64,000 bases of DNA, taken from positions 22,076 to 86,075 of the forward strand of contig JAFEBB010000034.1 in the NCBI GenBank assembly GCA_018266075.1. The letters are read 5' to 3'. The position numbers were made by a program, and so were the translations under genes. The notes under the pieces were generated by a model. It was not told the DNA's origin. It saw nothing but the letters and a program-made list of their open reading frames with translations, and did no database searches. Positions within the stretch are counted from its first letter, which is position 1. Every line of letters begins with the position of its first letter. This document shows positions 1-8,387 of this stretch, one piece after another. This stretch comes from Deltaproteobacteria bacterium. GTDB lineage: Bacteria; Myxococcota; Myxococcia; Myxococcales; SZAS-1.

Positions 1-1
1 G

Positions 2-583
2 ATCCTCTTGGTCGATCGCACCGCCGAGCTCGTCGATGCGTGGCGCGCCTCGTTCGCCGGCGTCTCCAGCGTCTCGGCGCACCACGGCGACTTCTTCGCG
101 CGCCCCGCCAACGCAATGGTGAGCCCCGCGAACAGCTTCGGCTTCATGGACGGCGGGCTCGACCTGGCCATTCGCGATCGCCTCGGCGCGCAGGTGCAGG
201 CCAACGTCCAGGCCGCGATCGAGGACCAGTTTCACGGCGAGCTTCCGGTCGGGATGGCGGTGGTGGTCGAGAGTGGCGTGAAGGATTGGCCGTACGTGGT
301 CGCCGCGCCGACCATGCGCGTGCCCGAGAACGTGAACCACATGCTCAATGCCTATCTCGCGTTTCGCGCGATTCTTCTCGCCGTGCGGCGCTTCAACCTC
401 GACGCAGGACGCGCGGTGATCCAAAGCGTCGTGTGCCCGGGGCTCGGGACTGGAATCGGCGCGCTCGAACCGGAGCGCTGCGCCACACAGATGAAGATGG
501 CGCTGGACTCCGTCGCCCGCGGGCCAGCCGTGCCGTCGATTCCCGAGATCCACCCGCTGCATCGGGCGCTGCGGTCGAGCTGA
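2..583 (+). CDS. Macro-domain (ADP-ribose-binding) protein, 5' partial
   Basis: The gene enters the window already open: the frame runs from the first bases, so the TTG at 8 is unlikely to be the true start. About 194 residues are visible. The motif VSPANSFGFMDGGLD near the N-terminus is the macro-domain signature (Asn plus a Gly-rich loop binding the distal ribose of ADP-ribose), and PGLGTGIGAL near the C-terminus is the second phosphate-binding loop. Macro domains bind or hydrolyse ADP-ribose derivatives; substrate and role here are not shown. It ends 22 bp before the convergent acyltransferase gene. Only a few N-terminal residues appear to be missing, because the visible start (ILLVDR) is typical of the first beta strand of the domain. 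Confidence 0.75.
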   Translation: MLLVDRTAELVDAWRASFAGVSSVSAHHGDFFARPANAMVSPANSFGFMDGGLDLAIRDRLGAQVQANVQAAIEDQFHGELPVGMAVVVESGVKDWPYVVAAPTMRVPENVNHMLNAYLAFRAILLAVRRFNLDAGRAVIQSVVCPGLGTGIGALEPERCATQMKMALDSVARGPAVPSIPEIHPLHRALRSS

Positions 584-605
584 GTGGACCGCTCCGGCTG
601 GGCCG

Positions 606-1940
606 TCACGCCGCCGCTTCGCTCTTCGGCTCACTCGTCGCCATCGCGCCCACCGCGCGCTCGAGCCGGGTCACCGCATCCTCCGCGAGCGCGCGCGCGT
701 GCTCGGGGCTCAGCGACGGATCCGTGTACACGAAGTTCCAGAACAGCCGCCCGTGCAGCGAGGTCGCGGTCGAGAGCCACACGCCGAGCGCCGACGGACA
801 GGTCAGAAAGTGCGCCTCGGCAATCTGCAGATCGCCAAAGCGCGTCTCGATGCCGAGCCGCCCGAGGTTGGTGAGCCCGCTCGTGGCCGGGAGCGCCTTC
901 TCCCAGCGCGCGGCCATCTTCTCTTTCGGAGCAGCAGCACCGCCGAGCGCCGCGAAGACCACCGACATCGCGCGCAGCGCGGCCCACACGAAGCCGCGCG
1001 CCTTGTCGAGCACCGTCGACGCGCGAATCGCGCGCGCCAGCGACCAGAAGTCATCCGAAGGCCGCACCGCGCCGCCCCACGCCAGCATGGAGACGAACAT
1101 GCCCAGCTCTTCGCCCACCGGCGGGGTGAGCTCCGTGCGCAGGTTCACCGGCGAGCCGAAGCCCACGCGCACCGGCTTTCCCGCGCGGCCAAGCTCGGTG
1201 TCGGCGACGGTGGCGAGCATGATCGCCGCGGCCAAAGCGCCGTGAACGGTGGTCTGCTCCGCGCGCGCCCGCTCGGCGAGCCGTGCGGCGAGCTCGGCTT
1301 CGAGCACCTTGGGAATCACGCGCGAGCGGCGCTGGTGCGCGAGCGCCGGGCTGTCGCGACGCGCGCCCACCGGGACGCCGTGCCGCAACGAGAGCCAGAG
1401 CTCGCGCAGGCCGAAGCGAAGCAGCCCGAGAAAGCCCCCGAAGCCGCGCTCCGGCGCCGGAAATCGCTCGTCGACGCCAACCACGTCCGGCAGCTGCTCG
1501 AGCGCCTGGCCCGACGCGGCCTGGACGATGTCGCGCAGCAGGTACACGCCCGACCAGCCGTCGCCGACCGAGTGGTGGAAGTTGAGAATCAGCGTGTGAT
1601 CGTCGGCGGCGTGCTGCACGTGAACGACGCGCACCAGCGGCCCGGTGCTCGCGGAGATGGGCTCGTTCACCTCGCGCTCGGCATCGGGGATCCACTCCGC
1701 GCCGGAGACGAAGCGCACGCCCGGAATCGCGCCGCCCTCGCGAAACCACGGGTTGCCGAGTGCGTCGAGCTCGATGCGCGAACGCAGGAACATGTGCCGC
1801 TTCGCCGCCGCCTCGACGCCCTGCTGCACACGCTCCAGCGTGAGCGGCCCGCGCACCCGACCGACGGTGGAGAAGTTGAGCGTGGAGAGCTTGTCGAGGT
1901 GGAACATCGCGCGCTCGGTCGCGCTCAGCGGGCGTTCCAT
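606..1940 (-). CDS. Condensation-superfamily acyltransferase (HHxxxDG type)
   Basis: A 444-aa protein starting MERPLSATERAMFHLD. The catalytic motif HHSVGDG lies at about residues 122-128 and matches the HHxxxDG motif of the CoA-dependent acyltransferase superfamily (wax ester synthase/DGAT, PapA-like and NRPS condensation domains), in which the second His is the general base. A second conserved-looking block containing GFGSPVNLR is typical of the C-terminal lobe. It is probably a stand-alone acyl-CoA-dependent O- or N-acyltransferase; the acceptor is unknown. The ATG at 1940 is chosen because homologous sequence begins there; the frame stays open further upstream over the neighbouring FIST gene, which is a shadow. 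It is transcribed divergently from the FIST gene across about 117 bp. Confidence 0.75.
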   Translation of the reverse strand: MERPLSATERAMFHLDKLSTLNFSTVGRVRGPLTLERVQQGVEAAAKRHMFLRSRIELDALGNPWFREGGAIPGVRFVSGAEWIPDAEREVNEPISASTGPLVRVVHVQHAADDHTLILNFHHSVGDGWSGVYLLRDIVQAASGQALEQLPDVVGVDERFPAPERGFGGFLGLLRFGLRELWLSLRHGVPVGARRDSPALAHQRRSRVIPKVLEAELAARLAERARAEQTTVHGALAAAIMLATVADTELGRAGKPVRVGFGSPVNLRTELTPPVGEELGMFVSMLAWGGAVRPSDDFWSLARAIRASTVLDKARGFVWAALRAMSVVFAALGGAAAPKEKMAARWEKALPATSGLTNLGRLGIETRFGDLQIAEAHFLTCPSALGVWLSTATSLHGRLFWNFVYTDPSLSPEHARALAEDAVTRLERAVGAMATSEPKSEAAA

Positions 1941-2057
1941 GGCGGCAGGATACCGCCGATGGGCACAAGAGGCTTCAGGCCCGGCGCGAACGCAGGCCGC
2001 TCCGCGCCCACAACGCTCGAAGCGGCTGCTCGCGTCGCGACTATGATGATCGAATCC

Positions 2058-3275
2058 ATGGCAGGGGACTTCGTGCGCGCAGGGGTCGGGCAGAGCACCA
2101 ACCGCAAGCCGGAGCTGGCAGGCCGCGAGGCCGCGGAGCGCGCGGTGGCCCAGCTCGCAGGCCAGGTCCCGAAGCTGGTCCTGGTCTTCGCCACCGCCGG
2201 CTACGACCAGGCGCCGCTCCTGGCCGCCGTGCGCGCGGTGACGGGGGACGCTCCGCTCTCGGGCTGCTCGGGCTCCGGGGTGATCACCCAGCTCGGCTCC
2301 GACGAGCGCAGCCACGTGGTGGGGGTGATGGCCCTGACGGGCGACAGGCTCCGCGGTGCCGCGCTGCTCGCCCCAGGCACCAGCGCCGACTCCCGCGCCG
2401 CCGGCCGCGAGCTGGCCCGCCAGGTGCGCGCACTCGCCCTCGGCGAGGAGCGGGCCCTGCTCGTCTTCCCCGACGGCCTCACCACCAACTCCACCGAGCT
2501 CCTCGCCGGGCTCCGCGCGGACCTCTCCCTGCCCTGCGCGGTGGTGGGCGGCTGCGCCGGCGACGCCTTCACCCTGGATCGCACCTACCAGTACCGGGGC
2601 GCCGAGGTGATCTCCGGCGGGGTGGCGGCGCTGCTCCTCGCCGGCGATCTGCGGATGGAGATCGACGTCAGCCATGGCTGCGAGCCCCTCGGGGTGGAGC
2701 AGACCATCACCAAGGCCGAGGGCGGCTGGGTGCAGGAGATCGGCGGCCGGCCCGCGTGGAGCTTCTTCAAGGAGTTCCTCGAGCCCGGCGCCGAGGACCT
2801 CGACGCCCTGAACATCGCCTACCTCTGCCTCGCCGAGCGGCTGCCGGCCGAGCTGCGAAGCGCCTACGGCGAGTTCATCATCCGGGTGCCGCTGAGCCTG
2901 CAGAGGGAGACCGGCGCGCTGTTCTTTCCCGGCGGGCTGCAGACCGGGACCGGGGTGCACGTGGCGCTCCGGCGGCGGGAGGAGGTGGCCCGGCGCGCGG
3001 TGGAGTCGGCCCAGCGACTGGTCGCGCGGCAAGGCCCGGCCCGGCCGACCGCGGTGCTGCAGTTCGATTGCGTGGGCCGCGGGCGCCTGCTCTTTGGCGA
3101 GCGGACCACGCCGGAGCTGATCGAGCCGCTGCAGCAGGCCCTGGGACGCGAGCTGCCCTGGCTCGGGGTGCACACCTACGGCGAGATCGCCCCGGTGTCC
3201 GGGCAGACCTACTTCCACAACTTCACCGGGGTCCTCTGCGCGCTGTACGAAGGTTCCGGCGAGGCCGGCCGATGA
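2058..3275 (+). CDS. FIST domain sensory protein
   Basis: A protein of about 405 aa (MAGDFVRAGVGQS; ATGs 15 and 12 bp upstream would add 4-5 residues). It has a FIST_N-like half with repeated Gly-rich strands (LSGCSGSGVITQ, VVGGCAGDAF) and a FIST_C-like half with IIRVPLSLQ, LQTGTGV, LQFDCVGRG and LGVHTYGEIAP. FIST domains are predicted small-ligand-binding sensory modules, often coupled to histidine kinases or chemotaxis. Its TGA overlaps the ATG of the next gene, a GAF histidine kinase, by four bases (ATGA), so the two are translationally coupled and probably form one signalling unit with FIST as a separate input protein. No signal peptide or membrane segment is seen, so it is likely cytoplasmic. 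A second FIST gene lies at 49890-50975. Confidence 0.85.
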   Translation: MAGDFVRAGVGQSTNRKPELAGREAAERAVAQLAGQVPKLVLVFATAGYDQAPLLAAVRAVTGDAPLSGCSGSGVITQLGSDERSHVVGVMALTGDRLRGAALLAPGTSADSRAAGRELARQVRALALGEERALLVFPDGLTTNSTELLAGLRADLSLPCAVVGGCAGDAFTLDRTYQYRGAEVISGGVAALLLAGDLRMEIDVSHGCEPLGVEQTITKAEGGWVQEIGGRPAWSFFKEFLEPGAEDLDALNIAYLCLAERLPAELRSAYGEFIIRVPLSLQRETGALFFPGGLQTGTGVHVALRRREEVARRAVESAQRLVARQGPARPTAVLQFDCVGRGRLLFGERTTPELIEPLQQALGRELPWLGVHTYGEIAPVSGQTYFHNFTGVLCALYEGSGEAGR

Positions 3276-4687
3276 GCGAGGGTGGCGCGGACCGCCCGCG
3301 CAACCTCCACGAGCAGGTCAAGCGGCTGGTGCGGACCGAGCGGGAGCTGTTCCTCTCCCAGCGGGCCATGGAGGCCCAGCTCCGGCGGGTGCGGCTGCTC
3401 AACGGCTACGCCCTGGCCACCGGCGCCGCCTCCAGCTCCGCGGAGATCCTCCGGCTGGCCCTGGTGCTGTTCACCGAGCTCTTCTCCTTCGAGCAGGGGC
3501 TGGCGGTGCTCGAAGCGCAGGGGCGGCTGCGGCCGGTGGCCTGTCATGCCGTGAGCGGCCTGGAGGAGCGCAGCGGCGAGCGGCTGGCCCAGCTGGAGCC
3601 GCTGCCGGTGGAGGTCGCCCAGGGGCTGCGCGGCCCGTGGTTCGCGGGCAGAAGCGGGAGCAACCCGGGCACCGAGCGGGCTGGGGCGCTGCTGGAGCAG
3701 CTCGAGGAGCTCTTCCAGCCCGGGAGCCCGACGCCGGGCTTCTCCCTGGTGCTGCCGCTGCGGCAGCGCCCCGGGACGCTGGAGGGCGCCCTGCTGCTCC
3801 GGCGCCTCTCGCGGGTGGTCCCGGTGGAGCAGCCCATGCCCACCGAGGCCGACCGCGACTTCCTGGAGGTGACCGGCCAGCAGATCTCCGCGGCGGTGGC
3901 CAACGCGCGGCTGGTGGGCGACCTGCGCGAGAGCTACGCCCAGCTCGCCGCGGCGCAGGCGGGCCTGGTGCAGAAGGAGCGGCTGGCGGCGGTGGGCGAG
4001 CTGGCGGCGCAGATCGCCCATGAGGTGCGCAACCCGCTGGGAGCCATCTTCAACTCCCTCAGCCGGCTGCGGAAGCTCACCGAGCAGGCCGAGGCGGGGC
4101 AGCTGCTGGACATCATGGACGAGGAGGCCCAGCGCCTGGACCGGATGGTGGAGGACCTGCTGGATTTCGCCCGGCCCAACGCCCCCCGCCTTCGCCCGGA
4201 GAACCTGGGAGCCATCGTCCGCAGCGCCCTGGAGGGCGCGAGGCGGGCGGCGAGGCTGGATGGGGTGGAGATCACCCTGGATGTCGACGAGGACCTCCCG
4301 CTGCTGCAGCTGGACGCGCGGATGATCCGGCAGGCCCTGCTCAACCTGCTGGTGAACGCGGCCCAGGCCATGGCCGGCGGCGGGCGGTTGGCGGTGCGCG
4401 CCGTGCTCGAGCGCAGCGAAGGGCGGCTCCTGGCGCGGGTGGACGTGTCCGACACCGGTTCCGGCGTGGCTGGGGAGGCCGCCGACCGGCTCTTCGAGCC
4501 CTTCTTCACCACCAAGGCCACGGGGACGGGGCTGGGGCTGGCGGTGGTGCGCCGCTTCGTCGAGGCCCACCGGGGGCGGGCCAGCTTCCGCTCCGCGCCC
4601 GGGCAGGGCAGCACCTTCAGCCTCCGCCTGCCGGTGGAGGTCGCCGCGCCGGAATCGGAGTCGCCCACCCAGGGCAGCAGCGTCTGA
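3272..4687 (+). CDS. Soluble sensor histidine kinase with GAF-like input domain
   Basis: A 471-aa protein without membrane segments. An N-terminal coiled stretch (about 10-45) is followed by a GAF-like sensory region (about 45-205), a linker helix, the HisKA dimerisation domain with H-box AHEVRNPLG (phospho-accepting His250) and the HATPase_c domain with N-box (LLNLLVNAAQAM), G1 (VDVSDTGSGV), F-box (FEPFFTTK) and G2 (GTGLGLAVV). It should autophosphorylate and pass phosphate to a response regulator, but none is adjacent. The start overlaps the end of the upstream FIST gene by 4 bp, which suggests FIST acts as its sensory partner. It ends 5 bp before the convergent hisG stop. Confidence 0.9.
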   Translation: MSEGGADRPRNLHEQVKRLVRTERELFLSQRAMEAQLRRVRLLNGYALATGAASSSAEILRLALVLFTELFSFEQGLAVLEAQGRLRPVACHAVSGLEERSGERLAQLEPLPVEVAQGLRGPWFAGRSGSNPGTERAGALLEQLEELFQPGSPTPGFSLVLPLRQRPGTLEGALLLRRLSRVVPVEQPMPTEADRDFLEVTGQQISAAVANARLVGDLRESYAQLAAAQAGLVQKERLAAVGELAAQIAHEVRNPLGAIFNSLSRLRKLTEQAEAGQLLDIMDEEAQRLDRMVEDLLDFARPNAPRLRPENLGAIVRSALEGARRAARLDGVEITLDVDEDLPLLQLDARMIRQALLNLLVNAAQAMAGGGRLAVRAVLERSEGRLLARVDVSDTGSGVAGEAADRLFEPFFTTKATGTGLGLAVVRRFVEAHRGRASFRSAPGQGSTFSLRLPVEVAAPESESPTQGSSV

Positions 4688-4692
4688 AGAGG

Positions 4693-5325
4693 CTAGCCCG
4701 CGGCGCGGCGCAGCGCCTCGATCACCGGGCGCAGCTCCGCGGGCCGCGCGAGGTACGCGCCGCGCGCCGCGATGAGCCGCGCGCTCGTCGAACCCAGCGT
4801 GGCCAGCTCGACGAGGTCGTTGGCCTTCAGCGTCGAGCCGCTCTGCACCAGGTCCACGATCGCGTCGGCCAGGCCCACCAGCGGTGCGAGCTCCACGCTG
4901 CTGGTGAGCGGCACCAGCTCCGCGGTCAATCCCTGGCGCGCGAGCCAGGCCTCGGTGGCCCGCAGGTACTTGGTCGCGAGGCGCAGGTGCGGTCTCGCCA
5001 GCAGGCCATGCAGCTCCGTGCCTGCGCGCGCGCAGAGCGCCAGCCGACACGCACCGAAGCCCAGGTCCGCCAGCTCCAGCACCTCCACGGGTTGTTCGTC
5101 GAGCGTGTCCGAGCCCACCACGCCCAGCGCGGCCACGCCCTCGGCCACGTAGCGCGGCAGATCCGCGCCCTTGAGGAGCAGCGCCTCCACGCCGCGCATG
5201 GCCGTGGGCACGCGCAGCCCGCGCCCCTTCAGCGCTGCCGGATCCATCGCGAGATCCGTGCCCGCGAGCCGCTCGATGAGCTCGTCCCCGAGCCGCCCCT
5301 TGGGAATGGCGATGAGGATGCTCAT
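4693..5325 (-). CDS. hisG: ATP phosphoribosyltransferase, short form
   Basis: A 210-aa HisG catalytic subunit beginning MSILIAIPKGRLGDE. It catalyses the first step of histidine synthesis, ATP plus PRPP to phosphoribosyl-ATP. The protein lacks the C-terminal regulatory domain of the roughly 300-aa long form, so it belongs to the HisG_S class that needs HisZ, which is encoded just upstream. Visible family motifs are the N-terminal PKGRL, the GSDTLDE segment, and a Gly/Thr-containing PRPP-binding stretch (DLVQSGSTLKAND). The ATG overlaps the hisZ stop by 4 bp. It is the last gene of the his operon, an unusual place since hisG is often first. Confidence 0.95.
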   Translation of the reverse strand: MSILIAIPKGRLGDELIERLAGTDLAMDPAALKGRGLRVPTAMRGVEALLLKGADLPRYVAEGVAALGVVGSDTLDEQPVEVLELADLGFGACRLALCARAGTELHGLLARPHLRLATKYLRATEAWLARQGLTAELVPLTSSVELAPLVGLADAIVDLVQSGSTLKANDLVELATLGSTSARLIAARGAYLARPAELRPVIEALRRAAG

Positions 5326-6287
5326 GGCGCGTCCTCGAAGAGCGCGGGGTGCGTCTCGCGGAGCTCGAGCAGCGGGGTGAGCCGCACGCAGAAGCCGGCG
5401 GCGCACCAGTCGCGACCCAGCGCGGGAAAGAGGCGATCGTACCGCCCGCCCGCGGCCAGCTCCTGCCGCGCCCCCGGCGCCCAGAGCCGCAGGGTGGGCC
5501 CGGTGTAGAAGCCGGCGCCGGCCACGTCGGCGAGATCCACGCGCAGCTCGAGCCCGGGAGGAAGCATGCCCGCGATGGCCGCCGCCGCTCGGCCGAGCTC
5601 TGCGCGCTCCTGCTCCAGCAGGCTCGCGTACGGGCTCTTCGCCAGGCCTTCCAAGGTGGCGGCGCCGTCGGGCTCGACGAGCAGCGTGGACGCGTGTGCC
5701 GCCAGCCGCTCCGCCGCGGGATGCCCGGCCACGGCCGCGGCCAGCCGGTGCGGCGCGCGGCGATGCAGGGCCTGCACGATCTCCGCGGCCATCGGCGCGG
5801 GCACGCGCTCTGCCTCCAGCGGCCGCTGCACGAGCGCGGCATGTCCGAGCTGGAGGATCCCGCCGCGCAGGCCAATCGATCGCGGCACGGCGAGGAGCAG
5901 CCGCGCGAGCTCCAGGTCGGCGGCGTTGGTGTCCTCGCTGGCGAGCTGGATGCGCTCGCAGCCCACCTCGAAGCGCTCCACCGGCTCCCAGCCGTGCCCG
6001 GGCCGACGGAACACCGCGCCCGCGTAGCTCACCCGCGGGGGCGGCTCGGCAAAGCGCGCGGCCAGGAGCGCCGCCAGCGAGCGGGTGAAGTCCCAGCGCA
6101 GCGCCACCAGCGCCTCGCCGTCGAAGAAGCGCACCGTGTCCTCGGCCACCTCGCGGGTCACCAGCGAGGGCCCCAGCTCGCGAAAGCCGTGCTCCGCCAG
6201 CAGCGCCACCAGCGCGCCCTCCCAGCGGCGCAGGCGCTCGGCGGGCGCGAAGAGCAGGTCCGGAAAGTGCGGGGTGTGCACAGCCAT
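5322..6287 (-). CDS. hisZ: ATP phosphoribosyltransferase regulatory subunit
   Basis: A 321-aa paralogue of class II aminoacyl-tRNA synthetase catalytic domains, as expected for HisZ. Motif-2-like FEVGCERIQ, the LRWDFTRSLA segment and a histidyl-binding-like block (GAGFYTGPTLRLWAPG, then GGRYDRLF) are visible. It has no anticodon-binding domain, which separates it from HisS. HisZ forms a hetero-octamer with short HisG and confers activity and histidine feedback control; the adjacent hisG is the short form, so the assignment is mutually supported. It is shorter than many HisZ proteins (about 390 aa). Its start shares one base with the hisIE stop (TGATG). Confidence 0.9.
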   Translation of the reverse strand: MAVHTPHFPDLLFAPAERLRRWEGALVALLAEHGFRELGPSLVTREVAEDTVRFFDGEALVALRWDFTRSLAALLAARFAEPPPRVSYAGAVFRRPGHGWEPVERFEVGCERIQLASEDTNAADLELARLLLAVPRSIGLRGGILQLGHAALVQRPLEAERVPAPMAAEIVQALHRRAPHRLAAAVAGHPAAERLAAHASTLLVEPDGAATLEGLAKSPYASLLEQERAELGRAAAAIAGMLPPGLELRVDLADVAGAGFYTGPTLRLWAPGARQELAAGGRYDRLFPALGRDWCAAGFCVRLTPLLELRETHPALFEDAP

Positions 6288-6922
6288 CAGCGACGCTCCC
6301 GGTGCCGCGCGGCCAGCACCTGCACCACATCGAGCAGGCTCGCGCCGCGATCGAGCAGGAGCAGCTCGAGGTGGAAGAGCAGATCCGCGGCCTCGCCGAG
6401 GAACGCCTCGCGCGCCGGTCCCGTTTCTCCCGGCGCCAGGTTCTTGGCCGCGAGCACCACCTCGCCCGCCTCCTCGACGACCTTCTTGGCGATGCGATCC
6501 ACGCCCTGCGCGAAGAGCTTCTGGGTGTAGCTGCCCTCGAGCGACGCGCTCGCCTTGCGCCCGCGCAGCACCTGCTCCAGCTCGGCCAGCCACATCAGTC
6601 CCTCGGGCTGCTCTGCGTCGTCGAAGCAGGTGGGCGTGTCGCGGTGGCAGGTGGGGCCGGTGGGATCGGCCACGACGAGCAGCGCGTCGCGGTCGCAGTC
6701 GGCGCGCAGCTCGCGCAGCTTCAGGGTGTGGCCGCTCTCCTCGCCCTTGGTCCAAATCCGGTTCCGCGAGCGCGAGAAGAAGGTCACCAGGCCGGTGGCC
6801 AGGGTCTTCTCCAGCGCCTCGCGGTTGCACCAGCCCAGCATGCGCACGTCGCCCGCGGGCGCCTGGACGATGGCCGGGATGAGGCCGTTCGCGTCGAACT
6901 GGAGCGTGTCGAGGTCGATCAT
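6287..6922 (-). CDS. hisI: Bifunctional phosphoribosyl-AMP cyclohydrolase / phosphoribosyl-ATP pyrophosphatase
   Basis: A 211-aa HisIE fusion covering the second and third steps of histidine synthesis. The N-terminal HisI domain (about 1-115) contains MLGWCNREAL, FFSRSRNRIWTKGE, SGH, the acidic Mg site DCDRDALLV and the Cys/His site TCHRDTPTCF that binds zinc in PRA cyclohydrolase. The C-terminal HisE domain (about 120-211) has GSYTQKLFAQG, IAKKVVEEAGEVV and EAADLLFHL, the MazG-like Mg-binding helices. The start lies 2 bp behind the hisF stop. Confidence 0.95.
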   Translation of the reverse strand: MIDLDTLQFDANGLIPAIVQAPAGDVRMLGWCNREALEKTLATGLVTFFSRSRNRIWTKGEESGHTLKLRELRADCDRDALLVVADPTGPTCHRDTPTCFDDAEQPEGLMWLAELEQVLRGRKASASLEGSYTQKLFAQGVDRIAKKVVEEAGEVVLAAKNLAPGETGPAREAFLGEAADLLFHLELLLLDRGASLLDVVQVLAARHRERR

Positions 6923-6924
6923 CT

Positions 6925-7677
6925 TCAGCTCCGGATCAGCTGACCGCGCTCGGCCAGGAAGCGCTTGAGCTCGGCGATGGGGAGCCGGCTCTCGTGAAAG
7001 AGGGAGGCGGCGAGCACGGCGTCCGCGCCGACCTGCAGCGCGGCCAGGAAGTGCGCCTTCTCGCCCGCGCCGCCCGAGGCGATGAGCGGCACGGAGAGAT
7101 CCTCGAGCGCGCGGAGCAGCTCGAGGTCGAAGCCCTGCTGGGTGCCGTCGCGATCGATGGAGGTGAGCAGCACCTCGCCCGCGCCCAGGGCCACCGCCTC
7201 GCGGATCCACGGCACGCCCGCGCGATCGGTGCGCTGCTTGCCGCCGCCGGTGAAGACGCGCCAGCCGAGCGCGTCGTCGCGCGCCACGTCGCAGGCCAGG
7301 ACCACACACTGGCTCCCGAACTCGCGCGCGCAGGCCTCGAGGAGCGCGGGCTCCTTCACCGCGGCGGAGTTGATGGCCACCTTGTCGGCGCCAGCGCGAA
7401 GCAGCCGCCGCACGTCGTCGACGCTCTTCACGCCGCCGCCCACGGTGAAGGGGATGGAGAGCTCGCGCGCCACCTCGCGGACCCAGGCCAGCTGCGTGCC
7501 GCGCTGCTCTTCGGTGGCGGCGATGTCGAGGAAGACGAGCTCGTCGGCGCCCTCGCGATCGTAGCGCCGCGCGAGCTCCACCGGCGTGCCCAGGTCGCGC
7601 AGGTCGCGGAACTGCACGCCCTTCACCACGCGGCCGTTCTTCACATCCAGGCAGGGGACGATGCGGCGCGCGGGCAT
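6925..7677 (-). CDS. hisF: Imidazole glycerol phosphate synthase, cyclase subunit
   Basis: A 250-aa TIM barrel starting MPARRIVPCLDVKNGRVVKG, the standard HisF N-terminus with catalytic Asp11 in CLDV. Further half-barrel phosphate loops (FTVGGGVKS, IASGGAG) and the second catalytic Asp in TSIDRDGTQQG are visible. HisF uses ammonia channelled from HisH to convert PRFAR to imidazole glycerol phosphate and AICAR. The length is normal. The start codon and the hisA stop share a base (TGATG), consistent with translational coupling in the operon. Confidence 0.97.
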   Translation of the reverse strand: MPARRIVPCLDVKNGRVVKGVQFRDLRDLGTPVELARRYDREGADELVFLDIAATEEQRGTQLAWVREVARELSIPFTVGGGVKSVDDVRRLLRAGADKVAINSAAVKEPALLEACAREFGSQCVVLACDVARDDALGWRVFTGGGKQRTDRAGVPWIREAVALGAGEVLLTSIDRDGTQQGFDLELLRALEDLSVPLIASGGAGEKAHFLAALQVGADAVLAASLFHESRLPIAELKRFLAERGQLIRS

Positions 7678-8387
7678 CAGCGTCCCTCCAGCGCCGCGCG
7701 CACCGCGGGCGCGCCGAGGTCGATCTTTCCGTCGAGCAGCGCGCGGCCGCTGATGGCGCCCACCACGCCCGGCACCGTGCGCAGCGTCGCGAGGTCATCC
7801 AGGCTGGCGATGCCGCCGGACGCCTGCACCGCGAACCCGTGACCCGCGACGAACCTCGCGGCTTCGATCCCGGGGCCGGTCAGCGTGCCATCTCGTTTCA
7901 CGTCGGTGACCAGCGCGCGCGCAAGGCCGAGCGCGCGCAACTTGGGAAAGAGCTCTGTAGCAACCATGGCGCTCTTCGCCTGCCAGCCGCGGGTGAGAAC
8001 CTGCTCGCCGTCCACGTCGAGCGCGGCGATGATCCGCGACGCGTCCAGCCCGCGGAGCTGCTCCGGCTGCTCGACCGCCAGCGTGCCCACCACCGGTTCC
8101 AGGCCTGCGTCGATGACGCGCGCGATGGCCTCGCGCGTGCGCAGCCCGCCGCCGAGCTGGAACGCCACGCCGGAGAGCGCCTTCGCGAGCTGCACCAGCT
8201 CCGGCTGGGCCTCGCGGCCGAACGCGCCCTCGAGGTCCACGAGGTGGATGCGCTTCGCGCCTGCGGCCACGAGGCGCTCCAGCCAGGCGCGCGGGGTCAC
8301 GCCGTAGAAGGTGGTCTGGTTCGGATCGCCGTGGCGCAGCCGCACCACGCGACCGCCCAGCAGATCGAGCGAGGGGATCAGCTGCAT
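7677..8387 (-). CDS. hisA: ProFAR isomerase (1-(5-phosphoribosyl)-5-[(5-phosphoribosylamino)methylideneamino]imidazole-4-carboxamide isomerase)
   Basis: A 236-aa TIM-barrel protein starting MQLIPSLDLLGGRVVRL. The catalytic Asp is in PSLDL, and the second catalytic Asp is in VTDVKRDGTLTG; phosphate loops FQLGGGLRT and VQASGGIAS are present. It performs the Amadori rearrangement of ProFAR to PRFAR. The start codon lies inside the end of hisH (10-bp overlap). In some bacteria this enzyme is the dual-function PriA; a separate trpF was not seen here, so that remains open. Confidence 0.95.
   Translation of the reverse strand: MQLIPSLDLLGGRVVRLRHGDPNQTTFYGVTPRAWLERLVAAGAKRIHLVDLEGAFGREAQPELVQLAKALSGVAFQLGGGLRTREAIARVIDAGLEPVVGTLAVEQPEQLRGLDASRIIAALDVDGEQVLTRGWQAKSAMVATELFPKLRALGLARALVTDVKRDGTLTGPGIEAARFVAGHGFAVQASGGIASLDDLATLRTVPGVVGAISGRALLDGKIDLGAPAVRAALEGR

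Noticed and set aside
3209..5875. Very long open frame on the minus strand opposite FIST, kinase and hisG
   Set aside because: Arg/Ala/Pro-rich translation with no family motifs, directly opposite well-supported genes; a by-product of high GC at third positions.
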